Assembly: GCA_023665205.1 (NCBI GenBank)
Contig: JAMPEJ010000002.1
Coordinates: 1 to 64,000 of the forward strand
Source: Corallococcus sp.
Lineage (GTDB): Bacteria; Bacillota; Clostridia; Christensenellales; CAG-314
Length of the DNA: 64,000 nucleotides
Direction of reading: 5' to 3'
Below, in pieces: positions 31,430 to 41,168 of the stretch. Below the pieces are notes generated by a model that saw nothing but the letters and a program-made list of their open reading frames with translations, was not told the origin of the DNA and made no database searches. Position numbers and translations under genes: made by a program. Numbering within the stretch: position 1 is the first letter of the stretch; each line of letters opens with the position of its first letter.

Positions 31430-33409
31430 TCAGGTCAAATTGTCGTATATCGTAGTATAAAGTTGCTCATCGAAAGGATCGTTCAGTCCGCAATACGCCA
31501 AAATCTCCGCATAGGTTTTCAACACTTCGCCGTCGGGGCTGACAAAAGTTTCGTCGTCGCTGAAAGTAAACAGTTTGAAATACGATTGTTTTGCCGCGGC
31601 AAAATCTTGACGTGCGTTGACAAACAGTTCCACGCAGGGCAGCGCGCTCATAGCGTATGAAATATAATATGCGGGCTGCTCGAATACAACGTAAGTCCAA
31701 TAGTCTCCGTAGTCGGACAGAGTACTGCCGTAATCGTCCAAGATTTGTTCGAATACGTCGTTGTAGTTGGATGCACCGACAGGCTGTCCTTCGTATATGC
31801 CTTCGTAAGCCGCTTGCTCAAACTCGTCCACTGCAGTTGCAATACAAATGGTTGTAAGCATACCGACTAATTTTTCCTTAGATAAAGCCTCGTAACCTTG
31901 CGCGCATCCTTTCGGAACGTTATCTGCAAGCCAAGCCAAAAATAACATTTCGTTACCTTGCGACTGCGTTTCGTCGTGATCCATCGATACGTCCAAGCCG
32001 CCGTTGTAGTATCCGTTGAAATAATGCCCGAACTCGTGCACGAAAGTAAACGTATTTTGATAAGTGTAATAGCCGTAAGCGTTCTTTTGATTGGAAAAAT
32101 ACATAACGCTGGAATTTTGCGCGCCTATATAGTAAGTGTACGCTCCGTCTTGCTGACCGAGATAGTAATTACCGTTTTTGAAAACGTCGTTTGCGACCTT
32201 GTAGAAATTTATTTCCTTTCCGTTTGCCGACGCGGGATTAGTCATATTCTGAAAATACTTACCCATAAGGTTGACGTTTTGCTTTGACGCCTCATTTGGG
32301 AAAAATACAGACTCGGTAGCGATATCCAAATAATAATCGCGCGAAGCGTAACTGTAAAAGCCAAGAAAACTGTCAAAGTATGCCGCCAATTCGTCCAGTT
32401 TCGGCGCAATATAAGTTTTAACGTAGTTGCGCATTGCAGTTACGTCTGCGGGAGAATACGACCTACCGTAAACGTTGCCGTAGGCATAGTCCATATAACC
32501 GTCGTATCCTGCAAGGCTTGCAAGATCGTTGTTGAGCGCGACCAACTCGCCGTACTTTGCGGAAATCTGCGACGCGGACGCGTTGGAATCCATAAGGTTG
32601 TTATACTCCAACGTCAACGCGTCTATACGGTTTTTAATTTCCGTATATTGGCTGTTGCCGTAACTGTCCGACAAAGTCAAGGCTTGATTTATCTGGTCGT
32701 TGCTCCACCCCTCAAAAAAGTTGTTTCTGTAGTTGGAATTGTAAATATCGCGGAAAAGTTTGTAGTAACGGGAAACGTTGTCGTTGTAGCACTCCGTTAC
32801 GTAGTTGTAGTTTGTTTCGTACTTTGCGTCCGTATAAGTGCAGTATAATACGTACGCAATTTGATACTGTTCCACCACATAGTTGAGGTTATCGTCATAG
32901 ATTTCGTACAGATTTTCAAAACCGGCGTAATCGTTACCGTTTGCAATATTAGCAGTCACGGCATTGTAAGCGGCGTCCACGTCTGCCTTTTTACTCTCGT
33001 TAAAGTTGTAAACGAACCGTTCCTTGGCTTGATTTGTGGACGGATTACGTCCCAAAACCGTGCAGCCGTCGTCCAAACATTCGGTATCCCACAAAAGATA
33101 TTCGTCGCCGAAGTCGTGCAAAAACGTCCACTTCGCGTAAACCGTTATATCCTCCGTCAAGTTATCCGGAACGCTCCACTTTTCCATACAGTCGGCGTCT
33201 TTGTACCAACCGTCAAACTTCCACAAGTCCCAAACGGGATCTTGCGGAATGCGAAATTTTCCGTCGAATTTGACGACGGTGGGAGTTTGTCCGTTTTGCG
33301 GATCAAACGTTACGGTATACTTGCCGCCCGTATTACAGGAAACGCAAACCGCAAGCGCAAAAGCACATATAAGTACCGTCGCCAAAACAATTACAATACG
33401 TTTTTTCAT
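31430..33409 (-). CDS. M3-family metallopeptidase lipoprotein with InlB-like repeat
   Basis: 659 residues. A signal peptide ends near AVCVSC (lipid anchor probable but the lipobox is atypical). An InlB B-repeat follows at about 30-95 (VTFDPQNGQ, FDGWYKDADCMEKW, ITVYAKWT), then a long helical body typical of oligoendopeptidase F-like M3 enzymes, with the zinc site HEFGH at about residue 455. It would trim peptides at the cell surface. GGAGG lies 9 bases before the ATG. It is oriented like the M6 lipoprotein upstream but has its own promoter. Confidence 0.92.
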   Translation of the reverse strand: MKKRIVIVLATVLICAFALAVCVSCNTGGKYTVTFDPQNGQTPTVVKFDGKFRIPQDPVWDLWKFDGWYKDADCMEKWSVPDNLTEDITVYAKWTFLHDFGDEYLLWDTECLDDGCTVLGRNPSTNQAKERFVYNFNESKKADVDAAYNAVTANIANGNDYAGFENLYEIYDDNLNYVVEQYQIAYVLYCTYTDAKYETNYNYVTECYNDNVSRYYKLFRDIYNSNYRNNFFEGWSNDQINQALTLSDSYGNSQYTEIKNRIDALTLEYNNLMDSNASASQISAKYGELVALNNDLASLAGYDGYMDYAYGNVYGRSYSPADVTAMRNYVKTYIAPKLDELAAYFDSFLGFYSYASRDYYLDIATESVFFPNEASKQNVNLMGKYFQNMTNPASANGKEINFYKVANDVFKNGNYYLGQQDGAYTYYIGAQNSSVMYFSNQKNAYGYYTYQNTFTFVHEFGHYFNGYYNGGLDVSMDHDETQSQGNEMLFLAWLADNVPKGCAQGYEALSKEKLVGMLTTICIATAVDEFEQAAYEGIYEGQPVGASNYNDVFEQILDDYGSTLSDYGDYWTYVVFEQPAYYISYAMSALPCVELFVNARQDFAAAKQSYFKLFTFSDDETFVSPDGEVLKTYAEILAYCGLNDPFDEQLYTTIYDNLT

Positions 33410-33508
33410 AAGTTAAAACCTCCGTTTAGAAATGCAAATTTCGCGGTCGTTGGATATCTGCCGAATATAACGCTGCGCCGCGAAACGCGTTGTATTTAGA
33501 TAGTTGAA

Positions 33509-33537
33509 ATTATAGCACACAACCGACGAAATTGCAA
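33509..33537 (-). promoter_or_regulatory. Promoter of the M3 lipoprotein gene
   Basis: TTGCAA (33532-33537), 17-bp spacer, TATAAT (33509-33514) on the minus strand. Confidence 0.75.
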
Positions 33538-33568
33538 AAGAGGAGCGCCGCCCTAACGCGCGCTCCCC
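33534..33568 (-). terminator. Terminator of the M6 lipoprotein gene
   Basis: On the minus strand GGAGCGC (33560-33566) pairs with GCGCTCC (33542-33548), followed by TCTTTTG. It overlaps the -35 box of the next gene. Confidence 0.75.
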
Positions 33569-33592
33569 TTTATTGTGTGCACAAAGTCGGTT

Positions 33593-36454
33593 TTAGTTGT
33601 AAGTAACGCTTACCGTTGCGCCCGTCGCCGAAACTGCGCTAAACGTTACGGTAACTTTTTTGCTTGTGTAATAACTTGCACAATTGGTCAACGTGCCGTT
33701 TGTCTTCCACAAGTCGGACGCTTGAGCTAGGCCGTTACTTCCTGCAAACTTGCTGTTGCCGCCGTCCGCTTCGATAAGCTTGATTAGCGGGTTGGTTGAT
33801 ACGGAGTTGTTGTCATTAGTGAAGGAGCCGTAACCGTCGTCTTGATAGGGGTTTGTGACTGCAGAGGAAATATGGAATATCCGAGCGCCGAAACTTGCGC
33901 CGCCGTACAGTCTGCTTGTACGCCATGCGTTTAGACCTGTGTTGTTGTAGACGTCGATTAACAAGTATTCACAAAGATAGTCTGTGCCGCTATCCAACCT
34001 TATAAGCAACACGTCGTTGTTTTTATCGGTATCGGAAAGATTGATAGTTGCACCGGCCGTCGTAGAAGATATTACTGTAGGAGTGATCCAACCCAGCATC
34101 AACTTGGAGTATGGGTCGTGGTCGCCCATATTGTAGTCCATCATTGCAGCGCCTCCGACACCCTGATCGCTACCGGTGTTTTCTTCGTAGTCGTAGTAGT
34201 CGTCCAAACCGAGCAAGTGTCCCGTTTCGTGAATAAAAGTTTCCGCATTGATAGGTACGCTGCTCGTAGTGTCGTCGTACATAAAGTTTTGACTAGCCCA
34301 AAAATAGAAGTAAGGTTGTACGCCGTCGACGCTGTAAGTTTCGTTACTGTTCGTTCCGTAATAGTACACGTACGCCCACCACAAATCAGCGTTGCCCGTA
34401 TTGTCGAAGTCGCGAGAGTACATCATATACACCGCGTCTATACATCCGTCGCCGTTGCTGTCAAACTTGGACAAGTCCGCACCGGCCGCGTCCAATTGAG
34501 CGAGAGCCCTTTCGATCAGAGGTTTTTCATCGTCGGTTTTTGAGTAGTTTGTAGACTTATCTCCCGTGTTGAATATCTGTCCCTTGTAACCGAAGTTTAC
34601 GCCGACAATGCTGAAATTAAGGTTAAGTTTGCCGTCGCTGGACTTATTGTAGAAAGACTTGACGCTTTCCCAACCGGTAGCGCCCGTAGTGTCGTTGAAG
34701 GCAAGATCCAAGTCGGAAAGTTGCTTTTCCGTGTAAAGCGCGTCGGTAAATTCCACGGGAATTACCAATACGTCGTAAGTACCTACGCTAGGCAGTCCTA
34801 CGGCGTTATCCACCTGCATCATTTTGTTTTGCAATACCGGAGTTTGCACTCCGCTCGGAGTCGCTACGTTCCAGCCGAGGAATTCCGTTGCGTCCACTAC
34901 TCTGACCGTGCAGGAAGCGGATGCCGTGCCGCAAGTTACAGTTATGGTCGCAGTGCCTGTGGCAACGCCCGTTACGGTACCGCTCATTACGGTTGCAACG
35001 CCCGTGTCGGAGGACGACCAAGAAATCTCTCCTCCGCTTGACGCAGTTGCCACCAAAACGTCGGTGCCGTCCACTTCCAGCGTAATCGAATATTTGTTGA
35101 GAGTTACCGTTTCGCTTGGGGTAGTGCCGCTTCCGCTACCGCCCACGCCGGTGCCGGTAACGGCGATTTGCAAAACGTAAACGGACTTGCTGCCGCCGTT
35201 GCTTATTTCTACGCGGACCGCGCCGGATAAAGGCGTAGACGAATAAAACTGCAAAGTTGTATTTTTGCTCGTATCCTTTCCGACCGTACTTGTGGTAACG
35301 GCTTCGAGTTCGGTATTTCCTACGTAAACGGAAATAAGGATACCGTTGGTTACGTTTGTGCAGCAAGTAACTTCTACGCTCTTAACGCCGGTAACTTGAG
35401 TTTTGCTTGTAAAAACGATATTGTCTTTTTTGCTGAACTGCAAACCCTTGGTGCTGTCGTATCCGAATACCGTTTGATTGACGGTGTATTCCAAACAGCC
35501 CGAATCTACGGTAAGATTTTTGTCCTTAAACTTTGAGGTATTGGTTGTGGATTCTCCCTCGTCGCCGAGTTCGCCGCTACCGGTACTGCCCACCTCGGGC
35601 GCAGTGAAACTGACTTGACCGTATTTGGAAAAGACAAGTTCGTACTTTGCGGCATAATTACCGTAAGTTGCGTCGACAACGTTGCTTGCAGCCGTGATTT
35701 GGGTAATTTTGCCGCTTGCAACGTAAATGTCCAACGACGTGTACGTTTCGCCTTCGTAAGATCCCAAAATTTCGTTACCTGCGGCAACAGGATCGACTGC
35801 GGAATATTTGCCGCCGTTCTTTGTGAAAGCAAGAGTTTTCAAATTGCACAACTCAACGTAGTCCATTTGATAAACTTGTTCGTATTCGGTAGCATCATCT
35901 TCTTCGTAGTAACGCACGTATTTTCCGTCGTCGTCTTGTATGTAGTAGGCGTTTTGTCCCTTTGCTCCGTCGTAAATAAGATAATCGACGTAAGTTGCGC
36001 TCGAGTTGTAGTCGGCGTACTGCATTGCAATATCGTAACCCTTAAACTGCAGCACGTCCTGCATTTGTAACTGATTGTCCGCATATGCGGAATAGGTAAC
36101 TTGAAAGTTCCATTTACTGTAATTGTCATAATTGGCAAATACCGCTGACAGTTCGTCGCCGCCGGCAGAATCAGCCGTCCACCCTGCGTAGACGGTTATG
36201 CTTTTGGTCAGAATCTGCGGAACGTTCCACTCCAGTTGACAATCTTCGTCCTTATACCAACCGGTAAACGTATATCCCGCCCTGACGGGTTCGTCCGGCA
36301 ATCGGAAGTTGTCGTCCACTTTGACTACTATCTTATCCTCGCCGTTTCGCGGATCGAAAGTGATCGTTACGTCGCCGCTGTTACAAGCGACAAGCACGCA
36401 AGACACTGCGGCAATAACCAAAATCAATGCCAGTAAACGCTTTTTCATTTTCAA
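33593..36454 (-). CDS. M6-family metalloprotease lipoprotein with InlB-like and BIG2 domains
   Basis: 953 residues. The lipoprotein signal ends VLVAC (Cys24). Directly after it comes an InlB B-repeat (ITFDPRNGE, FTGWYKDEDCQLEWNVP, ITVYAGWT), then a beta-rich region, a BIG2 domain (LNKYSITLEVDGTDVLVATA, GTATITVTCGTASASCTVRV) and the immune-inhibitor-A-like M6 catalytic domain with HETGHLLGLDDYYDYE near 743 and the following MMDYNMGDHDPYSK. It probably degrades host or environmental proteins. GGAGG lies 7 bases before the ATG; a C9 run (36474-36482) sits in the leader. Confidence 0.93.
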   Translation of the reverse strand: MKMKKRLLALILVIAAVSCVLVACNSGDVTITFDPRNGEDKIVVKVDDNFRLPDEPVRAGYTFTGWYKDEDCQLEWNVPQILTKSITVYAGWTADSAGGDELSAVFANYDNYSKWNFQVTYSAYADNQLQMQDVLQFKGYDIAMQYADYNSSATYVDYLIYDGAKGQNAYYIQDDDGKYVRYYEEDDATEYEQVYQMDYVELCNLKTLAFTKNGGKYSAVDPVAAGNEILGSYEGETYTSLDIYVASGKITQITAASNVVDATYGNYAAKYELVFSKYGQVSFTAPEVGSTGSGELGDEGESTTNTSKFKDKNLTVDSGCLEYTVNQTVFGYDSTKGLQFSKKDNIVFTSKTQVTGVKSVEVTCCTNVTNGILISVYVGNTELEAVTTSTVGKDTSKNTTLQFYSSTPLSGAVRVEISNGGSKSVYVLQIAVTGTGVGGSGSGTTPSETVTLNKYSITLEVDGTDVLVATASSGGEISWSSSDTGVATVMSGTVTGVATGTATITVTCGTASASCTVRVVDATEFLGWNVATPSGVQTPVLQNKMMQVDNAVGLPSVGTYDVLVIPVEFTDALYTEKQLSDLDLAFNDTTGATGWESVKSFYNKSSDGKLNLNFSIVGVNFGYKGQIFNTGDKSTNYSKTDDEKPLIERALAQLDAAGADLSKFDSNGDGCIDAVYMMYSRDFDNTGNADLWWAYVYYYGTNSNETYSVDGVQPYFYFWASQNFMYDDTTSSVPINAETFIHETGHLLGLDDYYDYEENTGSDQGVGGAAMMDYNMGDHDPYSKLMLGWITPTVISSTTAGATINLSDTDKNNDVLLIRLDSGTDYLCEYLLIDVYNNTGLNAWRTSRLYGGASFGARIFHISSAVTNPYQDDGYGSFTNDNNSVSTNPLIKLIEADGGNSKFAGSNGLAQASDLWKTNGTLTNCASYYTSKKVTVTFSAVSATGATVSVTYN

Positions 36455-36473
36455 GCCTCCAAATTAAATAGCA

Positions 36474-36482
36474 CCCCCCCCC
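36474..36482. repeat. C9 homopolymer in the M6 leader
   Basis: Nine C on the plus strand (nine G in the mRNA), 20 bases upstream of the ATG and about 10 upstream of the GGAGG site. A change in length would alter leader structure or ribosome access. Confidence 0.85.
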
Positions 36483-36530
36483 GTCGCAACAAACCGTTTT
36501 GACGGAGAGTGAATAAAATTTATTTTCTAT

Positions 36531-36559
36531 ATTTTACCGCTGTCAAACGCCTTTGTCAA
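36531..36559 (-). promoter_or_regulatory. Promoter of the M6 lipoprotein gene
   Basis: TTGACA (36554-36559), 17-bp spacer, TAAAAT (36531-36536) on the minus strand; the transcript begins about 70 bases before the ATG and includes the C9/G9 run. No gene lies between 36560 and the PI-PLC promoter at 36736. Confidence 0.8.
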
Positions 36560-36735
36560 TATCCGATGCAAAAAAGCGCTCTTGTATAATATAACGCACG
36601 AATGCGTCGTTTTGTTGCAAATAAGCAAAAAAATTCCCGATACAGTTACGCTTTACGGCGGTTACGCGACGTTTACCGTCGACTAAACCTTTTCGAAGCA
36701 TAAACGCAGCTTTTTATTTTTACAAAAGAACGCCG

Positions 36736-36764
36736 TTGATTTTGCAAGAACAATTTGATATACT
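36736..36764 (+). promoter_or_regulatory. Promoter of the PI-PLC gene
   Basis: TTGATT (36736-36741), 17-bp spacer, TATACT (36759-36764). Confidence 0.75.
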
Positions 36765-36831
36765 TATATATGCCTTATTACAAAACGGCGTTTGCCGCAA
36801 AGCGCCTCTAAATCAAAAAAGGAGAAACGCA

Positions 36832-37887
36832 ATGAAAAAGTCCGTAAAAATAACTTTGATAACTGTCGGTATTATCTTGTGCGCAATCTTTATTGTCGTT
36901 ATCGGTTGCTCTATATTTGCTCACGGTAAAAACGACGACTCTCAACCCACAAAGGAATTGAGTAGTTGGATGTCAATGATAAAAGACGAAACTCCGCTTA
37001 AAAACGTTGCCATACCCGGGGCTCACGACGCAGGCACTGCGGGCATAAGTTACCTTGCGGAAACGCAGGATAGGAACACTTTTGAACTGTTGGCATGCGG
37101 CACAAGATACTTGGATTTGCGCGTGACCAAGTCGGGCGACGCATTAAAAATATTTCACGGTCCGTTTAAGGGCGTGACCTTGCAAGAAGTGATGAGCGCG
37201 GCCGTAACCTTTTTGAAAAACAACCCAACGGAAACGCTGATATTGGACTTTCAGCACTTTGAAGGAGGCGCACAGAAAAACGTATTTCAAACAATAGAAA
37301 GTTATTTGCAAACGACTACGGAAGGGCTTGACGCCGGATTGGCCGTGACCAACGCAACGCACAAAACCGACGCGGAGTTTGTCGACGCACTGACGCTTGG
37401 CGAATGCCGCGGCAAATGCCTTGTGCTGTGGGGCGAGGACGAAAAAGACGAATATTGCAAATTTAACTATATTTTTAAGCGCAACAACGACGCCGGCACG
37501 ATGGAAAACTGCTCGTTGCAGTCCTATTACGAAAGTTCTCTCAACAAAAAGAGTTCCGCAAACTATATGAAAAACGCATTGCCGCACTACGTCGATTTGT
37601 ACAAAAAGCAAAACGTCGGTCTGTTTGTACTGCAAGGGCAATTGACGGACGGTTTATTTGTTTTCGGGCCGAGATTCCGCGAAGCGCAACACTGTGACAA
37701 TATGAACGACTACGTAAAGAACCTTTATAAAAGCGACGATATTGAGACAATCAACATAATCATCCGAGACTTCGTATCTCCGAGTAAAAACGCATTGACG
37801 ATCAACTTGAACGAAGCAAAGGGCATTGTTAAACCGGAATACGCTTTTAATTTCGCAAAAACCGTCAAAGACAACTTGAAAAATTAG
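36832..37887 (+). CDS. PI-PLC X-domain phosphodiesterase, membrane-anchored
   Basis: 351 residues from the ATG at 36832, which has AAGGAG 7 bases upstream. An N-terminal hydrophobic segment (LITVGIILCAIFIVVIGCSI) acts as a signal anchor or lipoprotein signal. The catalytic barrel has AIPGAHDAGT (His65), YLDLRV (Asp95, Arg97) and IFHGP (His109), the two catalytic histidines and Asp/Arg of bacterial PI-specific phospholipase C. It would act outside the cell on phosphatidylinositol, GPI or a glycolipid. Single-gene unit. Confidence 0.9.
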   Translation: MKKSVKITLITVGIILCAIFIVVIGCSIFAHGKNDDSQPTKELSSWMSMIKDETPLKNVAIPGAHDAGTAGISYLAETQDRNTFELLACGTRYLDLRVTKSGDALKIFHGPFKGVTLQEVMSAAVTFLKNNPTETLILDFQHFEGGAQKNVFQTIESYLQTTTEGLDAGLAVTNATHKTDAEFVDALTLGECRGKCLVLWGEDEKDEYCKFNYIFKRNNDAGTMENCSLQSYYESSLNKKSSANYMKNALPHYVDLYKKQNVGLFVLQGQLTDGLFVFGPRFREAQHCDNMNDYVKNLYKSDDIETINIIIRDFVSPSKNALTINLNEAKGIVKPEYAFNFAKTVKDNLKN

Positions 37888-37937
37888 GCGCGTTTTTCCT
37901 ATTAACGTAGTTGTACAATATGCGATAAATACAATAC

Positions 37938-37967
37938 AAAATCCCCCGAAACATTTCGGGGGATTTT
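37938..37967 (+). terminator. Terminator of the PI-PLC gene
   Basis: AAAATCCCCCGAAA pairs with TTTCGGGGGATTTT; it reads in both directions and so could also stop trkH transcripts. The 170 bases between it and trkH hold no gene. Confidence 0.9.
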
Positions 37968-38138
37968 GTTGTGAACGTCAAATTACTAAAACTAACCTAT
38001 CAACACCGAAAATTTTCACGGAGCGCACGTTTTAAGCAACGTATGGTAAAAATTTGCATTTGCGCGGACTCGGCCGGCAAAGACAGATTTGAACTGACGG
38101 AAGTCGACAGACGTCTGCTGTGGACAAACACGGACGCG

Positions 38139-39611
38139 CTACTTTTTGATCCAAGTCGTAGGCGTCAGAGTAAGCAATATGGGGTAGATTTCCAAACGTC
38201 CCAAGAGCATAACGACGGACAGGATCAACTTGGAAAAAGGCGAAAACACGTAGTACCCAGCTGCCGCCGAACCGTAGGCAGGACCGATATTGTTAAGGCA
38301 AGAAACGGCCGCGGTGATATTGGTTTCCACAGTCAAGCCCGCGCCCGTATCGCAGCACAACACCAAAAACGTAGCCAGCATTATAAGTACGTACAAACCG
38401 AAATAACTTACTACGCCGTGCAACGTCTCGTCGGAGAGAGTCTTTTTTTCAAATTTGACGGCGTTTGCGTTTCTTGGATGTACCACTTTGCGAAGTTCTT
38501 TTTTGATGGCGCAGCACAGTATAGCCACGCGGGAAACTTTCAGTCCTCCGCCGGTACTGCCGGCGCAGCCGCCGATAAACATAAGCAAAAACAGCAAGCC
38601 TTTTGAAAGCATCGGCCAAGCGTTGATACTGCTTGATGCGGGTATCGTCGAATATCCCGTTGTAGTCAAGAACGCCGCGACCTGAAACACCGATTGCCGA
38701 ACGGTATCTCCCGCACTTGAAGTATAACCGAACCGGTTGGATACGTTAAACCCGATAATAAGAGACGAACAAACGATAATTCCGCCGTAGATCCACAATT
38801 CGCGCGAGGAGAAAGCCGACTTGAACTTGCGCATCAACAACAAGTAATACAGGTTGAAGTTGACGCCGAACAAAATCATAAACACCGTGATTATCCACTG
38901 ACAGGCGGCATTGTAGGAAGCAATACTGTCGGCCTTGATACCGAAACCGCCGGTGCCGGCCGTGCCGAATGCGTGTACCACGCTGTCGAACAAAGGCATG
39001 CCTGCAATAATAAGCGCAACGATTTCCACAAAAGTAAACACGACGTATAACAGGTACAAAATTTTGGCCGTATCTCTGGCACGGGGAACGATCTTGTCAA
39101 CGGTAGGTCCGGGCATTTCCGCACGCAATACGTGCATACTTCTGTCCGCCGCGCCGCCGGCGATTGCCATAACGAACACAATGACGCCCATACCGCCTAT
39201 CCAATGGGTGAAACTGCGCCAAAACAGCAAACCTTTTGCCATGGACTCGATTTGTTCGCCTTTAAGTATTGTGGCGCCTGTTGTGGAAAATCCGCTTGCC
39301 GTTTCGAAAAAAGCGTCGATATAGTTTGGGATTGCTCCGCTGATAACAAACGGTAACGCCCCCACAAGAGACACCCATATCCAAGACAAGGATACGATTA
39401 TTAAGCCCTCTTTGGAAAAGATAACGTTGTTTTTTGGCTTGCAGAACAAAACAAGAGGCAAACCTACTGCAACGGCAATACCCGCGGTCGTAAGCAACGC
39501 CCACCAACAAGATTCAGCAAGACATGCGGACAAAACGGCAGGCACCAACAAAAGCACTCCCAACATAAACGAAACTTTGCCCAAAGTCTGAAATATTACT
39601 CTGAAATTCAT
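38139..39611 (-). CDS. trkH: TrkH-family potassium uptake protein
   Basis: 490 residues with four P-loop/helix repeats. ASGFSTTGAT, TAGTGGFGI, TTGYSTI and GGCAGSTGGGLKVSR carry the selectivity-filter glycines and the basic end of the last repeat. It conducts K+ through the membrane and needs the TrkA ring. GAGG precedes the ATG, 4 bp after trkA. Confidence 0.95.
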   Translation of the reverse strand: MNFRVIFQTLGKVSFMLGVLLLVPAVLSACLAESCWWALLTTAGIAVAVGLPLVLFCKPKNNVIFSKEGLIIVSLSWIWVSLVGALPFVISGAIPNYIDAFFETASGFSTTGATILKGEQIESMAKGLLFWRSFTHWIGGMGVIVFVMAIAGGAADRSMHVLRAEMPGPTVDKIVPRARDTAKILYLLYVVFTFVEIVALIIAGMPLFDSVVHAFGTAGTGGFGIKADSIASYNAACQWIITVFMILFGVNFNLYYLLLMRKFKSAFSSRELWIYGGIIVCSSLIIGFNVSNRFGYTSSAGDTVRQSVFQVAAFLTTTGYSTIPASSSINAWPMLSKGLLFLLMFIGGCAGSTGGGLKVSRVAILCCAIKKELRKVVHPRNANAVKFEKKTLSDETLHGVVSYFGLYVLIMLATFLVLCCDTGAGLTVETNITAAVSCLNNIGPAYGSAAAGYYVFSPFSKLILSVVMLLGRLEIYPILLTLTPTTWIKK

Positions 39612-39615
39612 TTAC

Positions 39616-40977
39616 TTACCTCGAAACGTCGGACAAATCGTTTAAGTGAAGTTCGGCAGCGACTACGATAACTCTGTCGCCCTGCAAAATTACGTCGTCT
39701 CCGCCCGGGATAATCGATTCCCTGTCGCGGATAATGCCTGCGATTATCAAATTTTCCTTCAAGTCCAAGTCCTTTAACGGAATACCTATAAGTTTGCAAT
39801 CGGACAAAGCGATAAATTCCAACGCTTCTGCGTCTCCGTCCAAAAGCCGGTACAGCGTTTCCACTTTGCTTTCCAAAGAATTGTTCAGTGCGCGCGCGTA
39901 ACGCGTCAACACGTCGGCAACAATCTTTTGCGGAGATACCATACAGTCCAAACCCAACTTTTCCGCCAAATTAGCCAATTCGTTGCGGTTCACTTTTGTA
40001 ACCACTTTGGGCACTTGCTGACTCAACGCGTAAAACGATGTTAGTATGTTTTCCTCGTCCTCGCCGGTCAACGCTACAAACGCGTCGGTGGATTTTATAC
40101 CTTCCTCCCATAAAAGATCCTGGCTCATACCGTCGCCGCAGATTATAGTTGCTCCGGAAGGGACTATTTCCGCAATTTGCGCGCAACGCGCTTTATCGCG
40201 TTCGATAATTTTGACAGAATAGTTATTTGCGGCGAGCAATTTTGTCAAATAGTACGAAGTAGCGCTACCGCCCAAGATCATTACGTCGCGGCCTTGCTTT
40301 TGCACTATACCTATCGCACGCAAAAACTTGTGCGCGTCGCTGCGCTTTACCATAAAAGCCACTTTGTCGCCTTCTTCCAGACTGAACGCGCCTTTGGGAA
40401 CGAAAGTTTCCTCTCCGCGTTTGACCGCGCATACGATAAAATTGACGGGACACTTTTTGCGCAAGTCGGACAACGCCACCCCCGCAAGACGGGAATTTTC
40501 ACGCAAGATCATTTCCAAAATTTGAATTTTTTTACCGGCGAACGTGTCCACTTTAACGGCGGAAGGCAACTTCAAAAAGTCCAACAGATGTTCTGCAGTC
40601 AATTGCTCGGGATTGAGCGCCATAGACAGTTCCAGTTGCTTGGACAAAAATTGCAATCCGTCCGCGTTGTAATTGGATTCCCTTATGCGGGCGACGGTGT
40701 GACTTGCACCAAGTTTCTTTGCCAAAAAGCAAGCAAGCATATTTACTTCGTCGCTGGCGGTAACAGCCAAAAACAAGTCGGTTTTCGCAATACCGGCCTC
40801 CACCAGTAATTCGCGGCTTGTTGCGTTGCCGCACACCGCCATCACGTCGTATGTGTTGGCGACTTTGTTTATTACGTCGGGTTTATTGTCGATGGCAACG
40901 ATATCGTGTTTTTCGTCCACCATGCTTTCTATCACGGATTTACCTACTTTACCGCATCCGACTACGATTATTTTCAT
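39616..40977 (-). CDS. trkA: TrkA, NAD-binding regulatory subunit of Trk K+ uptake
   Basis: 453 residues with duplicated RCK units: KIIVVGCGKVGKSVIESMVD at the N-terminus, and a second Rossmann motif DVMILGGSATSYYLTKLL near 235, each followed by a TrkA-C domain. In the second motif the usual GxGxxG is changed to GGSATS. It binds NAD/NADH or ATP and gates TrkH. The frame is open to 41058, but AAGGAG lies 4 bases before the ATG at 40977. Confidence 0.95.
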   Translation of the reverse strand: MKIIVVGCGKVGKSVIESMVDEKHDIVAIDNKPDVINKVANTYDVMAVCGNATSRELLVEAGIAKTDLFLAVTASDEVNMLACFLAKKLGASHTVARIRESNYNADGLQFLSKQLELSMALNPEQLTAEHLLDFLKLPSAVKVDTFAGKKIQILEMILRENSRLAGVALSDLRKKCPVNFIVCAVKRGEETFVPKGAFSLEEGDKVAFMVKRSDAHKFLRAIGIVQKQGRDVMILGGSATSYYLTKLLAANNYSVKIIERDKARCAQIAEIVPSGATIICGDGMSQDLLWEEGIKSTDAFVALTGEDEENILTSFYALSQQVPKVVTKVNRNELANLAEKLGLDCMVSPQKIVADVLTRYARALNNSLESKVETLYRLLDGDAEALEFIALSDCKLIGIPLKDLDLKENLIIAGIIRDRESIIPGGDDVILQGDRVIVVAAELHLNDLSDVSR

Positions 40978-41029
40978 ATTACTCCTTCGGCGCGAACCGA
41001 TACCGAACGCGCTATACTTTGCATTATAT

Positions 41030-41058
41030 ATTGTACCACAAATTGCAAAGCGTAGCAA
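41030..41058 (-). promoter_or_regulatory. Promoter of trkAH
   Basis: TTGCTA (41053-41058), 17-bp spacer, TACAAT (41030-41035) on the minus strand. Confidence 0.65.
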
Positions 41059-41130
41059 ATATTTTGCAAAGTGTGGTTTTTAAGCCGCCGAAACGCTTTG
41101 CGTTACCATATTTTCCGAACGCTGAATACG

Positions 41131-41163
41131 GCAAAAATTAAAGCGCCTCGTTAAAGAGGCGCA
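41131..41163 (-). terminator. Terminator of the ligase gene cluster
   Basis: On the minus strand GCGCCTC pairs with GAGGCGC, followed by TTTAATTTTT. Confidence 0.85.
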
Positions 41164-41168
41164 AACGA

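Noticed and set aside
37971..38606. 211-codon plus-strand ORF over the end of trkH
   Set aside because: It is an antisense shadow of trkH; the trkH frame has clear K+ filter motifs.
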